A DNA stretch of 64,000 nucleotides, taken from contig CALKAM010000089.1 of NCBI GenBank assembly GCA_937983105.1, positions 21,235 to 85,234 of the forward strand, read 5' to 3'. Made by a program: the position numbers and the translations under genes. Origin of the DNA: Planifilum sp021793745. Its GTDB lineage: Bacteria; Bacillota; Bacilli; Thermoactinomycetales; DSM-44946. A model generated the notes under the pieces. The model did no database searches, was not told the DNA's origin, and saw only the letters and a program-made list of their open reading frames with translations. This document shows, in pieces, positions 9,052 to 16,636 of this stretch. Each line of letters starts with the position of its first letter. The stretch's first letter is position 1.

Positions 9052-10662
9052 GTGGATCTGTTGGAGAGTTTTCTGACCGTCGAAGCAATCGTTCTGTTCA
9101 TCGTGGTCATCGCACCCGTGGTTGCAATCCTTTACCTCTATTTTTATGATCGCCGGCAGAAACAACACTCGGTTCTCCGCAACTATCCGCTGCTCGGCAA
9201 GGTCCGCTACTTCTTGGAGATGATCGGCCCGGAGCTGAGGCAATACCTCTTTGACAGCGATAACGAGGCGAAGCCCTTTTCCCGTGAAGAATACGGACAC
9301 ATCGTCAAGCGCTCCAAATACGTCCGGGGCGTCATCGGATTCGGATCGAAACGGGAATTCGAAAAGCCGGGCTACTTCATCCGCAACGCCATGTTTCCCC
9401 GGCAGCTGGAGGAAATGAAGTTTGATCGGGAGACGATGGTGTCCACCTATAAGTATGTGTTGCTTCGGGAAGGATTGTTCTCCCGAAAAGAAACCCGGGT
9501 GAAGGACGAACTGTGCGCCTACCTACTGGATGAATCCGATGCGGTCGTGATCGGGGAGCGCTGTCGCCATCCCTTCGTTCTACGGGGACTGATCGGGATG
9601 TCGGGGATGAGTTATGGCTCCTTGGGCTCCCACGCCATCTCCGCCCTGTCGATCGGTTTGGATAGGGCCCGGGGAGCGTGGATGAATACCGGCGAAGGGG
9701 GAGTCTCCCCTTACCATCTGAAAAGCGACGTGGACCTGATCATGCAGATCGGCCCCGGATTGTTCGGCGTGCGGGACCAGGAGGGGCGCTTCGACTGGGC
9801 GGAGTTGAAGAGAAAGGCGGAGATCCCCCAGGTGAAGGCCTTTGAGTTGAAGCTGGGACAGGGGGCCAAGATCCGGGGGGGACATATCGATGCCGAGAAG
9901 GTGACGCCGGAGATTGCCGCGATCCGCAAGGTGGAGCCGTACAAGTCGATCGACAGCCCCAACCGGTTTCGGGAGTTCCACGACGTACCGTCGATGGTCG
10001 ATTTCATCGAGCGCATCCGCGAAGAGACGGGGAAGCCGGTCGGCATCAAGATCGTCGTCGGGGGCACCGACTCCCTGGAGGAGCTGGCGTCTTACATGAA
10101 AGAAACGGGAAAGGGGCCCGACTTCATCACGGTGGACGGCGGAGAAGGGGGTACCGGCGCCTCCTATCAGGAGCTGGCGGACAGCGTCGGGTTGCCGATC
10201 CAATCCGCCCTGATGATCGCCGATGCCACCCTGCGGCGCTTCGGCGTGCGCGATCGGGTCAAAATCATCGCTTCAGGCAAGCTCTTCTCCCCGGACCGGA
10301 TCGCCGTCGCCCTGGCCATGGGGGCCGATTTGATCCAAATCGCCCGGGGTTTCATGATCGCCGTCGGTTGTATCCAGGCCCTCAAGTGCCATTCCAATGA
10401 CTGCCCCGTCGGTGTGGCGACGACGGATCCGAAGCTGCAACAGGCCTTGGTGATCGAGGAAAAATGTTACCGGGTGACCAACTATGTCGTTTCCCTGCGT
10501 CAGGGACTGTTCCGCGTCGCGGCGGCTGCGGGGGTGGATTCGCCCGTCCGGTTGACGCCCAAGCACGTCGTTTACAAGGATGACAAGGGGGTTGTTTGGT
10601 CCCTGGAGGAGATTTACCAGTCGATTTACACCAAGGTGGGCTCCGATCTCCCGACCGCCTGA
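9052..10662 (+). CDS. FMN-binding glutamate synthase-like protein, membrane-anchored (YerD-like)
   Basis: 536 aa, GTG start with AAGAGGAGG upstream. Residues 10-32 form one membrane anchor (AIVLFIVVIAPVVAILYLYF). The rest is the GltB synthase-type TIM barrel with GMSYGSLG, NTGEGGVSPYH, GQGAKIRGGHI, FITVDGGEGGTGA and an Fe-S type CHSNDCPVGVATTDP segment. The glutaminase and FAD domains of true glutamate synthase are absent, so this is the stand-alone family typified by B. subtilis YerD, whose physiological substrate is unknown. Confidence 0.88.
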   Translation: MDLLESFLTVEAIVLFIVVIAPVVAILYLYFYDRRQKQHSVLRNYPLLGKVRYFLEMIGPELRQYLFDSDNEAKPFSREEYGHIVKRSKYVRGVIGFGSKREFEKPGYFIRNAMFPRQLEEMKFDRETMVSTYKYVLLREGLFSRKETRVKDELCAYLLDESDAVVIGERCRHPFVLRGLIGMSGMSYGSLGSHAISALSIGLDRARGAWMNTGEGGVSPYHLKSDVDLIMQIGPGLFGVRDQEGRFDWAELKRKAEIPQVKAFELKLGQGAKIRGGHIDAEKVTPEIAAIRKVEPYKSIDSPNRFREFHDVPSMVDFIERIREETGKPVGIKIVVGGTDSLEELASYMKETGKGPDFITVDGGEGGTGASYQELADSVGLPIQSALMIADATLRRFGVRDRVKIIASGKLFSPDRIAVALAMGADLIQIARGFMIAVGCIQALKCHSNDCPVGVATTDPKLQQALVIEEKCYRVTNYVVSLRQGLFRVAAAAGVDSPVRLTPKHVVYKDDKGVVWSLEEIYQSIYTKVGSDLPTA

Positions 10663-10745
10663 CAAAGCGGCCTATCTCCAAACGTTCAACCGTTCCGCCG
10701 GCTCGACAAAGGCGGCGGACATAGCGCGCATTCTGGCCTGGACCA

Positions 10746-10991
10746 ATGATGCGAGCTGACGTCATTGTCGTCGATCCGCCGCGAAAGGGGTGCGACCGGC
10801 GGCTTTTGGACGCCGTTTTTACGATGGCACCGGAGCGGCTGGTATATGTTTCTTGCAACCCGGCCACATTGGCCCGGGATTTGAAGCATCTGGCCGCTCA
10901 CGGGTATGCGGTGCAAGAAGTCCAGCCGGTGGACATGTTTCCGCAAACGGTCCACCTGGAGTGCGTCGTTTGGATGTCAAAAGAAAAATAG
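10746..10991 (+). pseudogene. C-terminal fragment of RlmD/RlmCD-type 23S rRNA uracil-5-methyltransferase
   Basis: The 81-aa frame carries DVIVVDPPRKGC (motif IV, DPPR), LVYVSCNPATLARDL (catalytic cysteine in SCNPAT) and VDMFPQTVHLECVV, the end of TrmA-family m5U methyltransferases. The TRAM domain, Fe-S cluster cysteines and SAM-binding core that should precede it (over 350 aa) are missing from all frames upstream, so this is a truncated remnant. Confidence 0.85.
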
Positions 10992-11009
10992 CGACATATG
11001 TTTAAAGTA

Positions 11010-11038
11010 TTGTTAATAAATAATTTCGAATTTATAAT
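11010..11038 (+). promoter_or_regulatory. sigma-A promoter upstream of alpha/beta hydrolase
   Basis: TTGTTA (11010-11015), a 17-nt AT-rich spacer and a perfect TATAAT (11033-11038). It lies in an AT-rich patch and would give a leader of about 160 nt before the hydrolase ATG. Confidence 0.75.
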
Positions 11039-11207
11039 GAAAAGTGTTGTAATAGGGAAGGATTCTCGGAGGCAAGTCCATATCTTATTTGTCCATCGTA
11101 GGAAGCGGTCAGGTTCATTGCGGATTGGCGGATTGAGATGGTGCGGGCGGATGGATGTGAAGATGAAGCGGATGGTTTGTCAAATGCCGAGATCAAGGTG
11201 ATGTGCG

Positions 11208-12107
11208 ATGGGTTTTTCAAGGATGGATTGTCAGTTTCCAAGCCATGGCGATAAATGTTCCGCTTGGCTTTACTTGCCGGACGGCGCGGTTAAGCCCCCG
11301 CTGGTTGTTATGGCCCATGGTTTCGGGGGATTGAAAAACTGCGGATTGGAACCGTATGCTGAATTGTTCGCCGAACACGGATTGGCCGTTTTGCTGTTTG
11401 ATTACCGGGGATTTGGGGAAAGTGAAGGCACCCCAAGGCAGTTGATTTCTCCGCGGCGGCACGTGGAGGACTATCATGCCGCCGTGGCCTGGGCGCGGGG
11501 GCTGAAAGATATCCATTCCGAAAAGATCGCGCTGTGGGGGACCTCTTTCAGCGGCGGCCACGCCATTGTGGCGGCAGCCCAGGATCCGAAGATCGCCGCC
11601 ATTTCCATTCAAGTCCCGTTTGTTTCCGGGATAGCCAGTGCTACTCCGATCGTGATTCAGAACGGTCCGAAATACTTTTTCAAAGCCGCTTTCTCGGCAT
11701 TCAGAGACCTTTGGCGGGCCGCAACGGCACGGGAACCTTACTTGGTCCAGGTTTATGGCGCGCCCGATGAGTTTGCCATATTAAACTCCCATGATACCAA
11801 AGCCGGATATGAATCCCTGATCCCTCCGGGGCTTGAGGTGGAGAATGCAACGCCGGCCCGCATTTTTCTGACCTTGGTCTTATACCGTCCATTAAGTGTG
11901 GCCGGCAGGGTAAAATGCCCGGTGCTTGTCATCGCAGGGGAGCACGACTCGTTAATTCCCATCAAGTCCGTCAAAAAGGCGGCGGCGAAAATGAAGCGGA
12001 TTGAGTTGATGTCCCTTCCCATCGGTCATTTCGAACCCTATTTGGGCGAAACATTCAACCAAGTGTCGAAAAAGCAGCTGGACTTTCTGAAAACCCATTT
12101 GTTATGA
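11208..12107 (+). CDS. alpha/beta hydrolase
   Basis: 299 aa from ATG 11208 with AAGGTGA upstream. VVMAHGFGGLK holds the oxyanion region and LLFDYRGFGESEG follows. The nucleophile elbow is LWGTSFSGGHA (Ser in G-T-S-F-S). The acid is in VIAGEHDSLIP, and the base is His in SLPIGHFEPY near the C-terminus. It is cytosolic and resembles the YcjY/dienelactone-hydrolase-like group; the substrate is unknown. It sits between two gene remnants and has its own promoter. Confidence 0.85.
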   Translation: MGFSRMDCQFPSHGDKCSAWLYLPDGAVKPPLVVMAHGFGGLKNCGLEPYAELFAEHGLAVLLFDYRGFGESEGTPRQLISPRRHVEDYHAAVAWARGLKDIHSEKIALWGTSFSGGHAIVAAAQDPKIAAISIQVPFVSGIASATPIVIQNGPKYFFKAAFSAFRDLWRAATAREPYLVQVYGAPDEFAILNSHDTKAGYESLIPPGLEVENATPARIFLTLVLYRPLSVAGRVKCPVLVIAGEHDSLIPIKSVKKAAAKMKRIELMSLPIGHFEPYLGETFNQVSKKQLDFLKTHLL

Positions 12108-12159
12108 AATGATTGTGCAGAAATTTTCTCGGATGAGGCGCGCTTCCAGGGCGCTCGAC

Positions 12160-12546
12160 ACGGTTTACCGGCCTTCATCTTGAACACTTCCGCTTCTTCC
12201 GTTTCTTTTTCGAACAGGCTGTGCAGCGCCTGATCGGCGGTGATGGTTACAAAGGCGGGCTGTTTGATGTGGGTGGAGATCCATTCCGGCTTTTTGTTCG
12301 TCTTAAGAAACAGTCCAAGAAGCGTTGAAGCCATTGCTCCTTGATCGTCAAGGTCGGGGCGAGAATGATCGTCGGCTTGTTTACGCGCAGCATCACCTCC
12401 AGCCCGAGGACGGCCTTTCCGGAACCGGGCGGGGCGACCAGGTGCAGTTGTCCGTTTTCCAGATGGCGATCCAGATGTTCCAACACCCATCTCTGGTAGT
12501 TTCTTCAAGGATGGATGAAAGAGATGTGATCGGGAAATCGCTGCAT
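12160..12546 (-). pseudogene. N-terminal remnant of a DEAD/DEAH-box helicase
   Basis: Reading the minus strand from ATG 12546 (AAGGGG upstream) gives MQRFPDHISFIHP, then an in-frame TGA. It continues NYQRWVLEHLDRHLENGQ and the Walker A region LVAPPGSGKAVLGLEVM (K-A instead of the usual K-T), then TIILAPTLTIKEQW. A frame change near 12310 is followed by PAFVTITADQALHSLFEKE. The rest of the helicase is gone. Nonsense, frameshift and truncation together indicate genuine decay. Confidence 0.75.
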
Positions 12547-12607
12547 GGTATCCCCTTACCGCAGGACCCGCTTTTTTCGCCGCATTCCTGTCCCTATTTT
12601 AACGGGG

Positions 12608-12665
12608 TGGAGCCCCCTTTTGAATGAATTTGAGGAAAGAAAGGTCCCAAAAGGGCTCATTTTTT
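12608..12665 (+). terminator. stem-loop with T-tract
   Basis: GAGCCC..CTTTTG (from 12609) and CAAAAGGGCTC (to about 12658) pair around a roughly 30-nt loop and are followed by ATTTTTTG. It is probably an intrinsic terminator left from the flanking genes. Confidence 0.45.
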
Positions 12666-12779
12666 GTTAAGGTGAGTTTATCTGCATCCGTATCCGCCGC
12701 CGGCCCTTGAGGAAGCGCGGAAGCGACGGGGATTCCTTCGGCCTGGGGGAGGGCGTCGGTCGGAAGTCGTTTTTCGGGG

Positions 12780-13664
12780 GTGACCTTCTTGATCGAAATC
12801 CGACGGATGAGCGAATGCACGTGGAAGGAGGCGGTGGGCGTCTGGAACGAGGGGTTTCAGGATTACTTCGCCGATGTGAAGATGGATGCGGACACCTTCA
12901 CCGCCCGGCTGGCCCGGGAAGGGCTCTCCCCGGACCTGTCCATCGTGGCCTTTCATGATGGCCGGCCGGTCGGCATTCTTCTCAACGGTATCCGCAGCAT
13001 CGCCGGTAAGCGGATGGCCTGGAATGGGGGGACTGCCGTCGTTCCCCGCCGCCGGCGATCGGGGGTGGGCAAGGCCCTGTTGGAGGCGGCGATCCGGATT
13101 TATCGCGAAAACGGGGTGGAGATCGCCACCCTGGAGTCGATTCGTCAGAACGAAAAAGCGATCACTTTGTACCGGCAGATGGGATACCAGGCGATCGACC
13201 GGCTTCGGATTTATCGACGTTCTACAGCCCTTCGGGGGGATTCCTTTCCGGGTGGCGAAGGTTACACCGTCCGAAGGGGGCTCCCGCAGGATGTCGGTCG
13301 GCTCCCCTTTTACCGAAGGCTAGCTCCCTGGCAAACCCATTGGCCCAGTGTGGCCGGTGGGGAATCCTTCATCGCCGTCGACGCCGAAGGAGAGGTGGCG
13401 GGGTATGCGCTGTCCCGGCGCACCCATGACGCGGAGGGAAATCTGACGGGGATCACCCTGTTCCAGTGCGAAGCGGATCCGGAGCGAAGGGACGGCGAAG
13501 CGGTCGTGGGCACCCTGTTGAAGGCAGCGTTTTCCCCGTTGCACCTGCCGGTCAGAAGGACGACGATCAACCTGCCCCTCTCCAACCGGATCGCCGTGGA
13601 TGTTCTGGAACGGGAGGGATTTGCGCTGGAGCTGGAGCAGGAGCACATGCTCCTTCACTGTTGA
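12780..13664 (+). CDS. GNAT-family N-acetyltransferase, tandem GNAT domains
   Basis: 294 aa. The first half has the acetyl-CoA motif A region VVPRRRRSGVGKALLEAAIRIY and the following NEKAITLYRQMGYQ, typical of GNAT folds. The second half (from residue about 155) retains a weaker GNAT-like pattern (YTVRRGLPQDVGRLPFYRR, NLPLSNRIAVDVLEREGF). The start GTG 12780 has a G-rich site; ATG 12807 is an alternative. The acceptor is unknown. The gene is convergent with the efflux pump, sharing the terminator at 13740. Confidence 0.8.
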   Translation: MTFLIEIRRMSECTWKEAVGVWNEGFQDYFADVKMDADTFTARLAREGLSPDLSIVAFHDGRPVGILLNGIRSIAGKRMAWNGGTAVVPRRRRSGVGKALLEAAIRIYRENGVEIATLESIRQNEKAITLYRQMGYQAIDRLRIYRRSTALRGDSFPGGEGYTVRRGLPQDVGRLPFYRRLAPWQTHWPSVAGGESFIAVDAEGEVAGYALSRRTHDAEGNLTGITLFQCEADPERRDGEAVVGTLLKAAFSPLHLPVRRTTINLPLSNRIAVDVLEREGFALELEQEHMLLHC

Positions 13665-13739
13665 GGCGTGCGGCATGTCCATTCCGAGGGGGAGTGGTCC
13701 GGGAAGGACCGAAGAACAGGGGATTTCGCAAAACCAAAC

Positions 13740-13788
13740 GGAGGGAGTGCGCCCTCCCGGTCGACGGGGCACACTCCCTCCGCACTTT
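13740..13788. terminator. bidirectional terminator between GNAT and DHA2 genes
   Basis: Arms GGAGGGAGTGCGCCC and GGGGCACACTCCCTCC form a 15-bp stem with one G-T/C-A mismatch, then CACTTTTCATT on the plus strand. Confidence 0.8.
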
Positions 13789-13791
13789 TCA

Positions 13792-15309
13792 TTAGGCCAT
13801 CTCGGGTTTTTCGTGGAAACCGCCTGCCTTTTCCGGTCCGTCCTCCTCCGGCGGCTTGGTGGGGGTCGTCACCACCCGCTTGATAAACAGGGCGAGGATC
13901 AGAGCGAGGACGGACAGGAGGAATCCGAAGGTGAAGGCCTGTTTGACGCCGGCAGCCAGGGCGGCTGTCTCATCGGCGGCGCCGGGCCGGGCGGTGTTTT
14001 CCATGTAGCGTTGTTGACCGATGGTCATAATGGTCACAAACAGCGCCGTGCCGATGGCACCGGACACCTGCATCAGGGTGTTGGCGATCGCCGCGCCGTG
14101 GGGGTACAGGGCGGGGGGCAATTGGTTCAGGCCGTTGGTTTGAGCCGGCATCATCACCATCGCCACCGACACCATCAGCAGCGTGTGCAGGATGACGATG
14201 GTGATCGGCGTCGTATCCTGGTCCAAGGAGCGGAACAGGAAGACGGTGATCGTCATCGTGACAATGCCCGGAATCAAGAGCCAGCGGGGTCCGAACTTGT
14301 CAAACAGATAGCCCATCACCGGCGAAATGGCCCCGTTGATGAGGCCTCCCGGCAGCATGACCAGCCCGACCGTTACGGCGCTAAAGGCGAGCACCTTCAG
14401 CAGATAGATGGGCATGACGATCATCGTGGCAAACATGGTCATCACCACGATCATCATGACGACGATGGCCAGGCTGAACATCGGGTAGGCGAAGACCCGC
14501 ATATCGAGCATGGGGGTCTCCAATCGCCTCTGACGGATGACGAACAGGACGAGGGAAGTCAATCCCGCTGACAGGGCGATGAGCACTTCCGGATCCGTCC
14601 AACCGCCCGTACCTTCTCCGGCGGAACTGAAGCCGAAGACCACGCCGCCGAAGCCGATGGTGGACAGCACGACCGAGATCAGATCCAACTTGGGACGGGT
14701 CACTTCCGTGACGTTTTTCAGGGAAAAGGCGCCGTACAAAATGGCGATGACGGCGATGGGGAGGACCAGATAAAACAGCCAGCGCCAGGATAGGTAATCG
14801 ACGATCAGCCCGGACACCGTCGGGCCGATGGCGGGGGCGAACATGATGACCAGGCCGAACAGGCCCATGACTCGCCCCCTCCGTTCCGGCGGGATCACGG
14901 CCAGGATGACGTTTGTCAACAGCGGTATCAAGATCCCGGTGCCGGATGCCTGCAGGATGCGGCCCAGCAGTAAAAAAGCAAAGGCGGGGGCGATTCCCGC
15001 GATCAGGGTCCCCACGCCGAACAGGCCCATGGCGGTGAGGTAAAGCTGCCGGGTGGTGAAGCGCTGAATCAGGAAGGCGCTCACCGGAACCAACACGGCG
15101 ATGACGAGCAGGTAACTCGTGGTGAGCCATTGGGCGGTGCTTGCCTCCACCCGAAAGGCCTCCATGATCGGCGTGATCGCCACGTTGAGCAGCGTCTCAT
15201 TCAGGATGGCGACAAAGGCGCCGGAAAGCAAAACGGCGAGCAGGGAGATGACGCTGGTGCGGCTTCTCTCCTCTTCCCTGGGCGTCTGTATTTCTTTTGG
15301 TTGCCCCAT
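13792..15309 (-). CDS. DHA2-family multidrug efflux MFS transporter (14 TM)
   Basis: 505 aa from ATG 15309, with GAGAGGGG 8 nt upstream (in-frame starts further up lack a site). The EmrB/QacA hallmark is present: NETLLNVAITPIMEAF in TM1, WLTTSYLLVIAVLVP in TM2, LGRILQASGTGILIPLL, and motif C AIGPTVSGLI in TM5. It is a proton-driven drug exporter in the cytoplasmic membrane. The leader has a promoter embedded in a perfect-quality operator palindrome and a short hairpin with a T-tract, suggesting drug-responsive control. Confidence 0.9.
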   Translation of the reverse strand: MGQPKEIQTPREEERSRTSVISLLAVLLSGAFVAILNETLLNVAITPIMEAFRVEASTAQWLTTSYLLVIAVLVPVSAFLIQRFTTRQLYLTAMGLFGVGTLIAGIAPAFAFLLLGRILQASGTGILIPLLTNVILAVIPPERRGRVMGLFGLVIMFAPAIGPTVSGLIVDYLSWRWLFYLVLPIAVIAILYGAFSLKNVTEVTRPKLDLISVVLSTIGFGGVVFGFSSAGEGTGGWTDPEVLIALSAGLTSLVLFVIRQRRLETPMLDMRVFAYPMFSLAIVVMMIVVMTMFATMIVMPIYLLKVLAFSAVTVGLVMLPGGLINGAISPVMGYLFDKFGPRWLLIPGIVTMTITVFLFRSLDQDTTPITIVILHTLLMVSVAMVMMPAQTNGLNQLPPALYPHGAAIANTLMQVSGAIGTALFVTIMTIGQQRYMENTARPGAADETAALAAGVKQAFTFGFLLSVLALILALFIKRVVTTPTKPPEEDGPEKAGGFHEKPEMA

Positions 15310-15364
15310 GGTATGTCCCCTCTCTTCAGGCATGTGTAGCTTTCGAACCCTTATTTTATTGAAT

Positions 15365-15392
15365 AAAAAAACCTTCCATTCCCACAGGAAGG
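15365..15392 (-). terminator. possible attenuator hairpin in efflux-pump leader
   Basis: On the minus strand CCTTCC-(9 nt)-GGAAGG is followed by TTTTTTTATTC. It lies between the promoter (15471-15499) and the pump start (15309). The 6-bp stem is weak, so efficiency is uncertain. Confidence 0.5.
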
Positions 15393-15470
15393 AGCGATTC
15401 GTCGATCAGAGCTGACGTTGTTGCGGTTTTTTCGTAAAAAGGCGCACTTTCCCCAAGGGCTGCGGATACA

Positions 15471-15514
15471 AAAATAGCAAAACCGAACCGATCTGTCAAT
15501 CGGTACGGTTTTGC
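15471..15514 (-). promoter_or_regulatory. sigma-A promoter overlapped by a 16-bp-arm operator palindrome
   Basis: On the minus strand TTGACA (15494-15499), a 17-nt spacer and TATTTT (15471-15476). The palindrome spans 15477-15514, with arms GCAAAACCGAACCGAT and ATCGGTACGGTTTTGC (15 of 16 complementary) around a 6-nt centre. It fills the whole spacer and the -35 box, so a bound repressor would exclude polymerase. The symmetry suits a TetR- or MarR-type dimer. No regulator gene is adjacent. Confidence 0.75.
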
Positions 15515-15596
15515 CAATAAGTGGGATGCGCGCGGGGTTGAAGGTGCCGCAGATAAAAGGCGAGGCGGCTGGGCGCAACCCTTTCCGGGGTGCGAT

Positions 15597-15770
15597 TTAC
15601 GGGTCGGGATCTTGGTCTTTTTCCGGTGTCGGTTCGGTTTCTTCCCTTTTTACAAACCACCCGCCGCCGATGGACCGGTACCGGTGCCGGTTTTTCCGAT
15701 GAAGGGGGCAAAAGTCGCAGCGGCCGCCCGGACGCTTCCGGTAGCATTCCAAGCAACGGATCGGACGCAT
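15597..15770 (-). CDS. 57-aa four-cysteine (zinc-ribbon-like) hypothetical protein
   Basis: ATG at 15770 begins 2 nt after the PfpI stop, with GAAGG overlapping the end of that gene, so it is translationally coupled. The protein has MRPIRCLECYRKRPGGRCDF at its start: Cys6-x2-Cys9 and Cys18-x2-Cys21 pairs, then basic residues (HRKNRHRYR) and an acidic, proline-rich tail. Two CxxC knuckles suggest a structural zinc site. No family is recognised. It is too short for usual gene-size cut-offs. Confidence 0.6.
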   Translation of the reverse strand: MRPIRCLECYRKRPGGRCDFCPLHRKNRHRYRSIGGGWFVKREETEPTPEKDQDPDP

Positions 15771-15772
15771 GG

Positions 15773-16297
15773 TCATCCTTCGGCCAAAAGATCACAGAAG
15801 CGCTTGGCATAGACGGGCAGATCCGGTGGGCGACGGCTGGAGACCAGGTTGCCGTCGACGACCACCGGCTCATCCACCCAGACGGCGCCCGCGTTTTCCA
15901 TGTCGTCCCGGATACCGGGGGTGGACGTGACCCGCTTTCCTTCCAGAATCTTGGCCGATATCAGCACCCATCCGGCGTGACAAATCTGCCCGATCGGCTT
16001 TCCGGCTTCGTGAAGGGTGCGGACCGCCTGGAGCACCCGCGGGTCGCGGCGCAGTTTATCCGGAGCCCATCCGCCGGGGATCAGCAAACCGTCATAGGCT
16101 CCGGGATCCATTTCCGCAAAGGAGAGGTCCGCCGTTGCCGGGACTCCGTACTTTCCTTTATATACGGCACCCTTCTCCGGGCCGATCAGGTGAACCTCCG
16201 CCCCCTCTTCCCGCAATCGCATGACGGGATACCACAGTTCCAGGTCTTCAAATTCGGCTTCGACCAAGCAGGCCACCCTTTTCCCTTTGAGGCGCAA
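15773..16297 (-). CDS. DJ-1/PfpI family protein (class I glutamine amidotransferase-like)
   Basis: 174 aa, TTG start with GAGGGG upstream. Landmarks are VEAEFEDLELWYP (conserved Glu of the DJ-1 active site), GLLIPGGWAPDKLRRD, and the nucleophile elbow IGQICHAGWVLISA with catalytic Cys followed by His. Members act as glyoxalase III/deglycase-like enzymes or stress proteases in Bacilli and archaea. The 57-aa cysteine protein follows immediately. The shared upstream region with sufC carries four TGATTNTCA-type repeats. Confidence 0.88.
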   Translation of the reverse strand: MRLKGKRVACLVEAEFEDLELWYPVMRLREEGAEVHLIGPEKGAVYKGKYGVPATADLSFAEMDPGAYDGLLIPGGWAPDKLRRDPRVLQAVRTLHEAGKPIGQICHAGWVLISAKILEGKRVTSTPGIRDDMENAGAVWVDEPVVVDGNLVSSRRPPDLPVYAKRFCDLLAEG

Positions 16298-16402
16298 GGC
16301 ATTCCCCTCCGTGATCCAGTTTTCGGGAATCGGCGAACTTTTTTATATGAGCGACACTCAAGTTTCACCTTGATGTCCGATGGCTCATTGGTTAAAATGA
16401 AA

Positions 16403-16451
16403 TAAGAATCAAGTGAGAATCAATTTAAAATGAAAATCACATGATAATCAA
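16403..16451. repeat. four direct repeats of a TGANAATCA-type 10-mer
   Basis: TAAGAATCAA (16403), TGAGAATCAA (16414), TGAAAATCAC (16431) and TGATAATCAA (16442) start at intervals of 11, 17 and 11 bases. The paired spacing of about one helical turn looks like an array of regulator sites in the divergent pfpI-sufC region. The units resemble a Fur/PerR half site, which is inference. Confidence 0.6.
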
Positions 16452-16491
16452 TGTAGAGTGAACCTCTTCGCCCATTATGTTATCATAAACA

Positions 16492-16524
16492 AAGGGCCGA
16501 ATGCAGGACCCTTGATTTTTTGTT
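16492..16524 (+). terminator. terminator-like stem upstream of suf
   Basis: AAGGG-CC and GG-A-CCCTT pair with one bulge around a 7-nt loop, then GATTTTTTG. It lies upstream of the proposed suf promoter and could insulate the operon. Confidence 0.4.
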
Positions 16525-16578
16525 GGCAATACCCGATATGCCCGGATGGAGGACGGCCAAGCCCTGCCGCTGGCACCC

Positions 16579-16608
16579 TCGACGGGTCATCATCGGTTGA
16601 AATATAAA
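16579..16608 (+). promoter_or_regulatory. probable promoter of the suf operon
   Basis: TCGACG (16579-16584), an 18-nt spacer and TATAAA (16603-16608). It would give a leader of roughly 20 nt before GGAGG and the sufC ATG. Confidence 0.5.
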
Positions 16609-16636
16609 AGTTAGAGAAGCATTGGAGGTTATGCTC

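Noticed and set aside
10998..11201. 67-aa frame upstream of the alpha/beta hydrolase
   Set aside because: Starts inside the promoter -35 region and has no ribosome site or family pattern.
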